Notes under the pieces: generated by a model | Seen by the model: the letters and a program-made list of their open reading frames with translations, nothing else | Databases searched by the model: none | What the model was told of the DNA's origin: nothing | Shown: positions 14,601 through 20,635 of the stretch, piece by piece | Position numbering within the stretch: position 1 is the stretch's first letter | Layout: each line of letters starts with the position of its first letter | Translations under genes and position numbers: made by a program | Assembly (NCBI GenBank): GCA_023433445.1 | Contig: JAEZCS010000231.1 | Location: 1 to 20,635, forward strand | DNA from: Pseudomonadota bacterium | GTDB lineage: Bacteria > Pseudomonadota > Alphaproteobacteria > Sphingomonadales > Sphingomonadaceae | Direction of reading: 5' to 3' | DNA: 20,635 nt

Positions 14601-16494
14601 TCTGTTCGGTCCGACTGCGGTTCGCGTGCTCGGCGTCAACACCGTCAACAAGACCGGCGCTGGCACGTTCGTCGTGACGGGTGCCGAATATGTCCCGGCT
14701 GAAGGCTCGACGCCTGCCTCTTGGACGATGGATGTCGGCAACCTCAACGTGCAGGCTGGCGAGCTTCAGCTGGACGTTGCTGGTTCGGACGACGCGGTCT
14801 TCGGGATCAAGGGCAACATCAACAATGATGCGACCCTGGTCATCGGCCGCCGCGCGCCCACCGTCATCCAGACCGTTGGCAACAGCATCGTCAGCTCGGG
14901 TCCGGAAGCGATCAAGGGGATCGAGGTCTATCAGCAGGGCAACTACACCCAGAGTGCCACCGGCACGACGGTCGTAGGCGTCAACCCCTCGCTGATCCGC
15001 AACGGCCTCAGCATCGCCAATGGCGGCTCGGCTCCGGAAGTCCTGGGTCCGATCACGGGCGGCGTGGGCATTCCCTACTTCACCACCCCTGAAAATGCCG
15101 GTGTCTTCTCGACCCCGTCATCCGTCACGGTGGATGGGAACCTGAACCTGGGCGGCAAGGTCGCTGTGACCGTGTCGAAGGACAGCCTCTACTCCACGGG
15201 CGACGGCTACACGCTGTTCACCTACACGGGTACGGGTGATGTCACGGCAACGGCCACTTCGTCGCTGAACTCGCAGTTCGTGACCTTCGGCCTGAACCAT
15301 GACACGGCTGCCAAGACCGTGTCGATCGAAGCGACCCGCAACAGCTACGCTGTTGGCGCGACTAACCGCAACGCGGCTGCCGCGGCAGTGGGTCTGGACA
15401 GCGCTCTTGCTGACGTCATCGCCCGTGTGAACACGGATGCTGCCGGCGGCAACGGCTTCGCCACCGCGACCGAGATTGCCAATGCGCAGGACATCGCGAA
15501 TATCGCGGCTGGCCTCGACTGGCGCCTCAACAGCGCACAGGCGGCGCAGGTCTTCAACGAGCTTTCCTCGGCTGAGATCTACGGTTCGCTTGCTGCGGTC
15601 GATCAGAACGCCGTCTTCAACACCACCGTCAGCCGTCTGGCTGCGCGCCGTGGCTATGGAGAGGCTCTGGGCACCCAGATCTGGTTCAACCCCTCGGCTA
15701 ACTTCGCGAAGACGGGCGGCACTCGCTCCGGCGCGTCGAAGATCAAGACCAACAGCTATGGTGGCGCCTTCGGTATTGATGTCGCTTACCAGGAAGACGG
15801 CGCCTTCGGCATCGGCTTCGGCTACGGCCAGCATGACGTCACGGCTCAGGGTTCGCCGGAAGAAGCACAGGTCCGCACCTACACCATCGGTGCCTATGCG
15901 ACCCAGGGCTTCGGTCCTTTCTACGGCAGCTTCCAGTTCGCCTACGGCTTCTCGAAGTTCGAAGTCGAACGCGACCTGACCTTGCTTGCCCGTACCATTG
16001 AAGGCGACTTCAAGGGTTCGCAGTGGGATGCCAGTGTGGAGCTGGGCTATGACTTCGCGGCCGGTAACGGTCTCGTCGTAACGCCCTATGGTAAGCTGGC
16101 CCTTCGCCGCTGGTCGATGAACGGCTTCACTGAAGAAGGTGGCGCAGGCATCGGTCTGCGCGTGGATGACGCGTCGAAGACGGTATTCTCGCCCGTCATC
16201 GGCGTGAAGGCCGGTGCCCTGCTGGGTGACGTCGAAGGCGTCGCATACCGCCCCTATGCCAAGGTGCAGTACAGCTTCCAGAGCAATATCGGCAGCGACC
16301 GCACCGTCCAATATGTTGGCGGGGGCAACGCCTTCAATCTGAAGGGTGTCGACCCGGATGGCCACGGCCTGATCGAACTCGGCGTCGATGCTTCGGTGAA
16401 CAAGCGCGTCAACCTGTTCCTGTCCGGCGGCTACGGCTTCGGCGGGCACAACAGCCTGGCTCAGGTCCGTGGCGGCATCAGCTTCGGTTTCTGA
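11638..16494 (+). CDS. Large autotransporter (type Va secretion) with repetitive beta-helical passenger, 1618 aa
   Basis: Autotransporters cross the inner membrane by Sec, insert a C-terminal barrel in the outer membrane and expose a passenger. The N-terminus MRTNSKLHRMLLL is a signal peptide with a likely cut after ASA (29-31). The passenger (about 32-1290) has many TNNGxVxG turns (for example TNNGEVAG, TNNGVVDG, TNNGTVLG), the sign of a right-handed beta-helix, plus about eight diverged 45-57-residue Ser/Thr-rich repeats between 262 and 871. No cysteine is present, and no lysine occurs from 38 to 915. The linker SSAEIYGSLAAVDQNAVFN leads into a barrel from about 1335, ending GGISFGF with the terminal Phe needed for Bam recognition. 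No protease or lipase motif is seen, so an adhesin or surface-layer role is inferred. A terminator follows at once, and the divergent S24 gene probably controls it. Confidence 0.93.
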   Translation: MRTNSKLHRMLLLSASMPAMALLANASGASAAPAAVKLPTGPNTAAAVNADIDAAITTPANPDLTVTIAAGANVTGGAVGYDFVAGGYAAGEGDGAVSLTNDGRVTGIAFGGVGSTAGANSFTATNNGEVAGSISADGFGGAASITNNGVVDGNVVGSAFGDVALVNGAAGEVAGSMLGVALDAANVSVTNNGSVDGDLVGVATTGAVSLANGGSVGGGAFALTTDGAISITNDAAGRISGDIDAASDTGAITIVNNGQVLGQTTATSGGMVSTSTGPTTTVSGTTTTTQSSSSSESVGGDIDGTYAGINGSLNFGTGNDGSVVQNTVGNSTATVSGSVYGNVSSTAQGFSSASSSTTVDTDSRDAAGTGAVVSSSTSSSQSATTGGTSTVNISGTVAPGDSGLSGSVNSNGFAGSAVNLNGGQVAGNVSSTSQGFASEGSFATVQTDNYDAGVFQGFTNTLDSQSSSEQTGGAASVSLAGNSNVGGSVNVFGGSALADIGANSSVEGSVSVNSALSPASASAFSSVRVQDAAGDGSLVDTSSFTTGAPAAAGNATLNNAGRIEGYAEAFASFGDATVNITGSVGESVGALAGASLISSETVDEYTVAGGVPTRNSRTETVSFSSAGGQASVVVDAPSQRGVPSVAGDVVASGQGGASITIGEGGVIGDGSFASGNLSASSVGLDGSQEVVTTYAADGFTPVSVATTLTAQPVGGAASVTNNGTVLGDVDVEGLASASLVNTGSLGTPGSGNAFSVSALGASGTATITDTNPTIPGTRTIAATVTAAPVGGNASFTNSGIAFGDVALQGVTGAVTNNGILTGTTTLGGSVFSGTANLDATINTTDVTVTAAPAAQTYTVDQNGVSGGFAVTGAVSTQDDVTSALTSLVSGASVPLDPSQVDPAAFNLTVGGEAAVKTADINATINLNNGSITLGDIDAQRDDSGAFLTNTTVNLNGGGFLGASELKLAGSTTPANFTPVATLPEDAEGLFGPTAVRVLGVNTVNKTGAGTFVVTGAEYVPAEGSTPASWTMDVGNLNVQAGELQLDVAGSDDAVFGIKGNINNDATLVIGRRAPTVIQTVGNSIVSSGPEAIKGIEVYQQGNYTQSATGTTVVGVNPSLIRNGLSIANGGSAPEVLGPITGGVGIPYFTTPENAGVFSTPSSVTVDGNLNLGGKVAVTVSKDSLYSTGDGYTLFTYTGTGDVTATATSSLNSQFVTFGLNHDTAAKTVSIEATRNSYAVGATNRNAAAAAVGLDSALADVIARVNTDAAGGNGFATATEIANAQDIANIAAGLDWRLNSAQAAQVFNELSSAEIYGSLAAVDQNAVFNTTVSRLAARRGYGEALGTQIWFNPSANFAKTGGTRSGASKIKTNSYGGAFGIDVAYQEDGAFGIGFGYGQHDVTAQGSPEEAQVRTYTIGAYATQGFGPFYGSFQFAYGFSKFEVERDLTLLARTIEGDFKGSQWDASVELGYDFAAGNGLVVTPYGKLALRRWSMNGFTEEGGAGIGLRVDDASKTVFSPVIGVKAGALLGDVEGVAYRPYAKVQYSFQSNIGSDRTVQYVGGGNAFNLKGVDPDGHGLIELGVDASVNKRVNLFLSGGYGFGGHNSLAQVRGGISFGF

Positions 16495-16514
16495 TCCAAC
16501 TTTCCTCATGCACT

Positions 16515-16545
16515 GGGCGCGTCGATTTCGGCGCGCCCTTTTTTT
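16515..16545 (+). terminator. Intrinsic terminator of the autotransporter gene
   Basis: GGGCGCG (16515-16521) pairs with CGCGCCC (16532-16538) around a 10-nt loop and is followed by seven T (16539-16545). It starts 20 nt after the autotransporter stop and is the clearest Rho-independent terminator in the window. Confidence 0.9.
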
Positions 16546-16575
16546 GGGCTGAGTGCGTTATCGAGGGAGACCTCC

Positions 16576-16899
16576 ATGGTTGGTAGGATGGACATGGCTA
16601 TGAAATGGGAACATTATGTTGCCGACATGTTGATCGATCGGCTTCGGCAACACCATGTCGAGCTTTTGACGGGCGAACAGGACACCATATGCTTCTTCGT
16701 CGATCCGACATCGCCATCCACTCGGCGACTGGCGGTCAGTGATTATGACAGGGGTGTGATCGACGGCTCGATCCGCGAACTTCAACATCTCATCCACGCA
16801 TCGCCGCTGCTAAAGCGGGCCATATTCGATCGCTTGTCGGCTCCTGGTGGCACGACCCCATTGCGCCAACCAGCTGCCGGGGTGAACACCAATGCCTAA
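16576..16899 (+). CDS. Hypothetical protein, 107 aa
   Basis: I do not recognise this family. The ATG at 16576 has a strong ribosome site (GAGGGAGA at 16563-16570), which supports it over the in-frame ATG at 16597. The protein is soluble-looking with no signal peptide. It begins with an amphipathic stretch (MKWEHYVADMLIDRL), has a central CFFVDPTSPSTRRLAV segment with one Cys, then a helical IRELQHLIHASPLLKRAIF region and a Pro/Gly-rich tail. Its last 8 nt overlap the start of the next gene, so the two are translationally coupled. It starts just after the autotransporter terminator and forms a new unit. An opposing 79-codon ORF on the minus strand is less convincing because it lacks the coupling and the ribosome site. 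Confidence 0.72.
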   Translation: MVGRMDMAMKWEHYVADMLIDRLRQHHVELLTGEQDTICFFVDPTSPSTRRLAVSDYDRGVIDGSIRELQHLIHASPLLKRAIFDRLSAPGGTTPLRQPAAGVNTNA

Positions 16900-17176
16900 G
16901 GGGCTGCGGCAGGCCGAAACCGGGATATTGCGCCCGGGCCGGTGGGGCCTCGCGCTGGAAACGGAGAGCGGCGGCATCTGGCAGTTGGACGCACCTCGAT
17001 CTGCGGGCCGTTATCTGGGCCAGCGGGTCAGGGTAGAGGGGCGAAGGTCGGGCTTCGATCTGCTGGACGTAGATCGCATATTGCCGATCGACCCGCCGAC
17101 CAAGCGGCCACTTGGGCGATGGCGGGAACTGGTCAGGCGCTTTCGTCCAACCGGCCCTTCGACCGCCGCCGCATAA
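16892..17176 (+). CDS. DUF5818-like small protein, 94 aa
   Basis: This short basic protein has the arrangement ETGILRPGRWGLALETESG, GGIWQLDAP, GRYLGQRVRVEGRRSGFDLLDV. That matches what I recall of sphingomonad proteins annotated as DUF5818 domain-containing: a small OB-like beta fold with a conserved V.VEG.RSGFDLL.V. The function is unknown. The C-terminal 25 residues are Arg/Pro-rich and probably disordered. The start overlaps the preceding gene by 8 nt, so expression should be coupled. It ends 54 nt before the convergent serine hydrolase; the CGGCACCCGTGCCG palindrome (17209-17222) between them could act as a bidirectional 3' end. The family assignment rests on memory of the motif and was not searched. 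Confidence 0.75.
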   Translation: MPKGLRQAETGILRPGRWGLALETESGGIWQLDAPRSAGRYLGQRVRVEGRRSGFDLLDVDRILPIDPPTKRPLGRWRELVRRFRPTGPSTAAA

Positions 17177-17208
17177 GGCTAAGCAAGCTGGTTCCTCTCA
17201 AAACATAG

Positions 17209-17222
17209 CGGCACCCGTGCCG
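17209..17222. terminator. Short palindrome between convergent genes
   Basis: CGGCACCCGTGCCG is a perfect inverted repeat (CGGCA/TGCCG with a CCCG loop) in the 54-nt gap between the DUF5818-like gene and the serine hydrolase. Both directions lack a good T-run (gtcaaaac to the right; the minus strand reads ctatgtttt), so a terminator role is only plausible. Confidence 0.3.
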
Positions 17223-17230
17223 GTCAAAAC

Positions 17231-18358
17231 TCAGGCAGGAAACAGCCTCATCAATCGCGCCAGCCCCTGTTTGACCGCCGCGCGTTGTTCTTTTTCCGGT
17301 GACGCTCCAATCCGCACGACGGTCAGCGATTGTCCCGGAGAGACCAGAACATATTGGCCCCCACGCCCCACACAGCCGAACAGGCTGCGCGGCGCATCTC
17401 CCGGCATCAGCGCGCTCTCGTCGCTCTCCCGGTTCAGCCAGAGATGCGCGCCATAGGCCGGATTGCGGGGCGAGGGCATCCGCATGAAATCGACCCATTT
17501 TTCCGGCAGGATCTGATGTCCATTGGGCCCGCGGCCATGGCTTCGCAGCAATTCACCAAATCGCGCATAATCGCGTGCCGTCATATGCAGGAAGCTGCCG
17601 CCGATCATCGTTCCCGCTGCGTCATACTCGACCGTCAGGCTCTTGATCCCGGCGGGAATTTTCAGTCGTCCGTCTATGAATGTCTGCATCGCCTGTCGGC
17701 GCGCGTCCGGATCGGGATTGCTCGTCAGCATGCGTGCCATCAGGTCGCCGAGGATCAATGTGTTGCCGGTGGAATAGGAAAAGCGCGACCCCGGTTCATG
17801 GGCGAGGGGCTTCGCTTCGGCAAAGCTGCTCATATCCTGCGCGCCGTCCGTGAACAGCATGCGCACCGTGTCGGCCTGCGCCAGCGGTTCGTCATCCTCG
17901 ACATGGTCCAGACCTGACGTCATGACGAGCAGCTGGCGCAGCGTGATCCGCCCGCGCGGATCGCCCGGCTGACCCCATGCCGCAACCGGCACGGGCGAAT
18001 CCAGCCCCAGCCGCCCGTCCGCGACCATCAATCCGACCAGCACCGCCGTCACGCTCTTGCCCACGGACCAGCCGAGCAGCTTCGTCTCCGGCCCGAAGCC
18101 AGGCGCATAGCGTTCCGCGACAATCTCGCCCCGGTGCATGACGATCAACGCCCGTGTCTCGCCGACATCCACCTCGCCATCGAACAGCGGGTCGATCGCG
18201 GCGCGCAGATCCGCCTCGCTCATGCCCGAAGGCGCCGTCACCTGATAGCTGGGGGCGGGGTCCGCCGCGCGCACAGCCAAGCCGCCAGCAAGCGCCAGCA
18301 GCGACAAAATGGCGACGCAGACGCCAACAGGCTTTACGCTTTTCCGCTCGAGCTTCAT
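17231..18358 (-). CDS. Serine hydrolase of the class C beta-lactamase / penicillin-binding-like family
   Basis: From the ATG at 18358 the protein has 375 residues. It begins with a signal peptide or anchor (VGVCVAILSLLALAGGLAVRA, cut near 31), so it acts in the periplasm or on the membrane surface. The catalytic SxxK is S98-V-G-K101 (GWSVGKS), and LLVMTSGLDHVEDD is the usual following block. The Tyr motif is FSYSTGN, and the third motif is GRGGQY near the end. These place it with 6-aminohexanoate-dimer-hydrolase/EstB-like enzymes, which cleave amides or esters. The natural substrate is unknown and true beta-lactamase activity is not implied. The frame extends to a GTG at 18376, but the ATG is preferred. 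A small anchored protein is divergent 38 bp away and may be a functional partner. Confidence 0.9.
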   Translation of the reverse strand: MKLERKSVKPVGVCVAILSLLALAGGLAVRAADPAPSYQVTAPSGMSEADLRAAIDPLFDGEVDVGETRALIVMHRGEIVAERYAPGFGPETKLLGWSVGKSVTAVLVGLMVADGRLGLDSPVPVAAWGQPGDPRGRITLRQLLVMTSGLDHVEDDEPLAQADTVRMLFTDGAQDMSSFAEAKPLAHEPGSRFSYSTGNTLILGDLMARMLTSNPDPDARRQAMQTFIDGRLKIPAGIKSLTVEYDAAGTMIGGSFLHMTARDYARFGELLRSHGRGPNGHQILPEKWVDFMRMPSPRNPAYGAHLWLNRESDESALMPGDAPRSLFGCVGRGGQYVLVSPGQSLTVVRIGASPEKEQRAAVKQGLARLMRLFPA

Positions 18359-18396
18359 AAGCCGCGCCCTTAGCACGGCTCATCGGAAAGGGGAGC

Positions 18397-18717
18397 ATGT
18401 CCGCACGCCCGAAATGGATTTATGCGCTGGCCGCTATTGCCGTGCTGCTCGTCCTGCTGCTGGCGTGGAACTGGAGCGGAATGCGCGCTCGAGCCGTCGT
18501 GGGCGCAGGATTTGGGGCGCGGATCATCTGCTCCTGCCGCTATGTGGAAGGGCGGGGCATGGAAAGCTGTCGCCAAGACAAGGAACCCGGCATGAGCTTT
18601 GTCTCCCTGTCCGACGACCCCGAATCGCGCAGCGTCAAGGCCAGCGTCCCGCTCCTGGCTTCCCGCACCGCGCGCTACCGCAAAGGCTGGGGCTGCCTCC
18701 TCGATCCGCTCGACTAG
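18397..18717 (+). CDS. Small membrane-anchored four-cysteine protein, like the N-terminal domain of some serine hydrolases
   Basis: This 106-residue protein has one N-terminal membrane segment (WIYALAAIAVLLVLLLAWNW, about 7-26) and a periplasmic part of about 75 residues with four Cys (45, 47, 58, 100), enough for two disulfides. The pattern ICSCRYVEGR, then a Cys-Arg-x-Asp, then SVKASVPLLASRTARYRKG and GCLLDP, resembles by memory the N-terminal domain that precedes the catalytic domain in many sphingomonad and rhizobial serine hydrolases. Here it stands alone. Its ATG follows AAGGGGAG and lies 38 bp from the start of the divergent serine hydrolase. RecQ starts 72 nt downstream and may be read from the same transcript. 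The function is unknown; a helper or substrate-recognition role is inferred. Confidence 0.75.
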   Translation: MSARPKWIYALAAIAVLLVLLLAWNWSGMRARAVVGAGFGARIICSCRYVEGRGMESCRQDKEPGMSFVSLSDDPESRSVKASVPLLASRTARYRKGWGCLLDPLD

Positions 18718-18789
18718 GCGCGGCCATCAAGGCCTTTCCGCCTGAACCCAAAGATTGCCTCGCGCGCGCAAGCCGCTACAGCCGCCCAC

Positions 18790-20559
18790 ATGCGTGCCGA
18801 CATTCCCAGCCTGCTCCACGACATTTTCGGCTTCCCAGGCTTCCGGGGCGTCCAGGAGCAGGTGGTCGGCCGCATCATGGCGGGGCAGCCCACGCTTGCC
18901 ATCATGCCGACCGGCGCGGGCAAGTCGCTCTGCTACCAGCTGCCCGCCGTCGCACTCGACGGCTGTTGCGTGGTCATCTCCCCGCTCATCGCGCTTATGC
19001 ACGACCAACTCCGCGCCGCGCAGGCTGTCGGCATCCGCGCCGCCAGCCTCACCAGCGTCGATGCCGACTGGCGCGAGACACAGGACCGTCTGCGCAATGG
19101 CGACCTCGACCTCCTCTACGTCGCGCCCGAGCGCGCCAGCGGAGAGGGCTTTCGCAACCTCCTGCGCGCCACGAAAGTCGCGCTCTTCGCCATCGACGAA
19201 GCGCATTGCGTCTCCGAATGGGGCCATGATTTCCGCCCCGATTACCGCCTGCTCCGCCCGCTGCTGGACGAATTCCCGCAAGTCCCCCGCCTGGCGCTTA
19301 CCGCCACCGCAGACCATCACACCCGCGACGATATCCTCGTCCAGCTTGGCATCCCGCGTGAAGGCCTGATCATCGCGGGCTTCGACCGGCCCAACATCCG
19401 CTATGCCGTCCACCCCCGCGACGGCCTGCCCCGCCAGCTGTCCGCGCTCATCGCCGCCAGTGAGGGCCCCGGCATCGTCTACGCGCCCACGCGCGCGGCA
19501 ACGGAAAAGCTTGCCGAGACGCTGGCACGCACCGGCCGGCCGACCCGCGCCTATCATGCCGGGCTCGACCCAGCGGTCCGCGCCGCAAACCAGTCCGCCT
19601 TCATTGCCAGCGAAGAGATGGTCATGGTCGCCACCATCGCGTTCGGCATGGGCATCGACAAGCCCGATGTCCGGTTCGTCGCCCACGCAGCGCTCCCCAA
19701 GTCGATCGAAGGCTATTATCAGGAATCTGGCCGCGCGGGCCGCGACGGTGAACCTGCCGAAGCGCACCTCTTCTGGGGCGCTGACGATTTCGCCCGCGCT
19801 CGCCAGCGCATCACCGAACTCGACCCCGCCCGCCAGCAGGGTGAGCGCACCCGCATTACGGCACTCGGCGGCCTTGTCGAAACCGGCACGTGCCGCCGCG
19901 CTATCCTGCTCCGCCACTTTGGCGAGGATCCGCCTGCGACATGCGGCAATTGCGACAACTGCCTCAATCCCCCCGCCAGCATCGACGCGACCGAAACGGC
20001 CCGCAAATTTCTATCCGCCGTCTATCGTACGGGCCAGAGCTTTGGCGTCGGCCATATCGAACAGGTGCTGACCGGCGCCGTTACCGACCGGATTCGCGAA
20101 AGGGGCCATGACAAGATCTCGGTCTATGGCATCGTATCAGGAGAGGAAACGCCGCTCCTTCGCCCTGTCTCCAGGGCGCTTCTGGTCAAAGATGCTTTGC
20201 AAACTAATGAGCATGGCGGCCTCGAACTCGGCCCTTCCGCCCGGCCCATCCTGCGCGGAGAAGAAACTGTCAGCCTTGTCCTCCCGCCTCGCCGTCAAGG
20301 CCGCCGCAACGCCCGGAACGCAAAGGCGGAAAACCCCGTAGGCGATCCGCTGTTCGACGCGCTGCGTGCCTGCCGCCGTGAACTGGCGCAGGAGCAGGGG
20401 GTGCCTCCCTATGTGATCTTCCATGATTCGACCCTGCGCGAGATGGCCGAACAGCGCCCCTCCAGCCTCGCTGAACTCGGCCACATCAGCGGCATCGGCC
20501 AGCGAAAGCTCGACGCCTATGGCGACGCCTTCCTTGCCGCCATCCGCCCGTTTCTCTAA
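18790..20559 (+). CDS. recQ: ATP-dependent DNA helicase RecQ
   Basis: RecQ is a 3'-5' superfamily 2 DNA helicase that acts in recombinational repair and replication-fork processing. The 589-residue protein is complete. It has the RecQ-type motif 0 (GFPGFRGVQEQVV), Walker A MPTGAGKS (39-46), motif II DEAH (136-139) followed by CVSEWGHDFRPDY, motif IV-VI blocks including AFGMGIDKPDVRFVAH and YYQESGRAGRDG, the zinc-binding Cys set C368, C385, C388 and C391, a winged-helix part (SVYGIVSGEETPLLRPVSRAL), and a C-terminal HRDC domain from about 517 (DPLFDALRACRRELAQEQGV to the end). No strong ribosome site precedes the ATG, and the next in-frame Met would remove motif 0, so this start is preferred. 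Confidence 0.97.
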   Translation: MRADIPSLLHDIFGFPGFRGVQEQVVGRIMAGQPTLAIMPTGAGKSLCYQLPAVALDGCCVVISPLIALMHDQLRAAQAVGIRAASLTSVDADWRETQDRLRNGDLDLLYVAPERASGEGFRNLLRATKVALFAIDEAHCVSEWGHDFRPDYRLLRPLLDEFPQVPRLALTATADHHTRDDILVQLGIPREGLIIAGFDRPNIRYAVHPRDGLPRQLSALIAASEGPGIVYAPTRAATEKLAETLARTGRPTRAYHAGLDPAVRAANQSAFIASEEMVMVATIAFGMGIDKPDVRFVAHAALPKSIEGYYQESGRAGRDGEPAEAHLFWGADDFARARQRITELDPARQQGERTRITALGGLVETGTCRRAILLRHFGEDPPATCGNCDNCLNPPASIDATETARKFLSAVYRTGQSFGVGHIEQVLTGAVTDRIRERGHDKISVYGIVSGEETPLLRPVSRALLVKDALQTNEHGGLELGPSARPILRGEETVSLVLPPRRQGRRNARNAKAENPVGDPLFDALRACRRELAQEQGVPPYVIFHDSTLREMAEQRPSSLAELGHISGIGQRKLDAYGDAFLAAIRPFL

Positions 20560-20560
20560 T

Positions 20561-20594
20561 CCTCTCTCCTTCAGGGGAGGATAATTTGGAGAGG
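20561..20594 (+). terminator. Weak palindromic stretch after recQ
   Basis: CCTCTC (20561-20566) can pair with GAGAGG (20589-20594), enclosing a smaller TCC/GGA stem and the segment ATAATTT. It directly follows the recQ stop. The stem is short, and the T-tract lies inside the loop, so it may be only a common sphingomonad CCTCTCC..GGGGAGG intergenic motif. Confidence 0.25.
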
Positions 20595-20635
20595 GGCCAC
20601 CAGCGAATGCGAACTCTCAAACCCCCCTTGAATCC

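Noticed and set aside
10452..16494. Prophage suggested by a CI/LexA-like regulator
   Set aside because: No integrase, phage structural genes or attachment sites accompany it. The neighbour is an autotransporter, so a chromosomal regulator is the simpler reading.
15118..16509. Long minus-strand ORF opposite the autotransporter barrel
   Set aside because: Opposite-strand openness is common in GC-rich DNA. The plus strand encodes a clear barrel ending in Phe, and the minus product has no family features.
16576..17176. Toxin-antitoxin pair suggested by two small overlapping genes
   Set aside because: Neither product shows a toxin or antitoxin motif, and the second resembles DUF5818 proteins of unknown, not toxin-like, nature.
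18727..19917. Long minus-strand ORF opposite recQ
   Set aside because: RecQ motifs on the plus strand are complete. The antisense product is low-complexity Ala/Asp/Gly/Val-rich sequence.

Overview
The window looks like the chromosome of an alphaproteobacterium of the family Sphingomonadaceae (Sphingobium/Sphingomonas-like). The evidence is high GC content with strong G/C at third codon positions, a DUF5818-type protein, a dnaJ-like/yihY/fabI/aroC gene string, an S24-type regulator beside a very large autotransporter, and an alphaproteobacterial palindromic intergenic element. Genus assignment is inference. Most genes are ordinary housekeeping genes. The accessory interest lies between about 9.0 and 18.7 kb.

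Left part (1-5.1 kb): the 3' half of purA is followed 5 nt later by a 60-residue Myb/SANT-like small protein, then an NAD(P)H-dependent FMN reductase. Two tandem minus-strand DAACS-family symporters follow (a glutamate/aspartate-like one and a DctA-like one), then minus-strand pdxH. The FMN reductase and the first symporter converge and share 38 bp of coding sequence.

Centre (5.2-9.0 kb): a tight plus-strand operon encodes a CbpA-type J-protein, a YihY/BrkB membrane protein, FabI (enoyl-ACP reductase) and AroC (chorismate synthase). The spacings are 15 nt, a 4-nt overlap and 22 nt. A 609-nt non-coding interval follows. It holds a candidate structured RNA ending in a strong hairpin, a roughly 100-bp RIME-like palindromic element and a short REP-like palindrome. 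Then comes a PhzF-family isomerase.

Regulated surface-protein region (10.4-17.2 kb): a minus-strand HTH/S24 regulator, whose peptidase-like domain seems to have lost the nucleophilic Ser and Lys, is divergent from a 1618-residue autotransporter. The 454-nt interval between them carries eight or more TTTGCG(C)/TTGCGC copies, a plausible operator array. The autotransporter has a signal peptide, a roughly 1300-residue beta-helical passenger with long diverged repeats and an 878-residue lysine-free stretch, and a C-terminal beta-barrel ending in Phe. It ends at a clear intrinsic terminator. A two-gene unit follows: an unrecognised 107-aa protein and a DUF5818-like protein.

Right part (17.2-20.6 kb): a minus-strand class-C beta-lactamase-like serine hydrolase is divergent, across 38 bp, from a small membrane-anchored four-cysteine protein. 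That small protein resembles the N-terminal domain found fused to other serine hydrolases. A complete RecQ helicase closes the window.

No tRNA, rRNA, CRISPR, IS element or prophage was recognised. The best candidates for something undescribed are the S24 regulator/TTTGCG array/autotransporter module, the structured RNA downstream of aroC, and the split hydrolase-domain pair.
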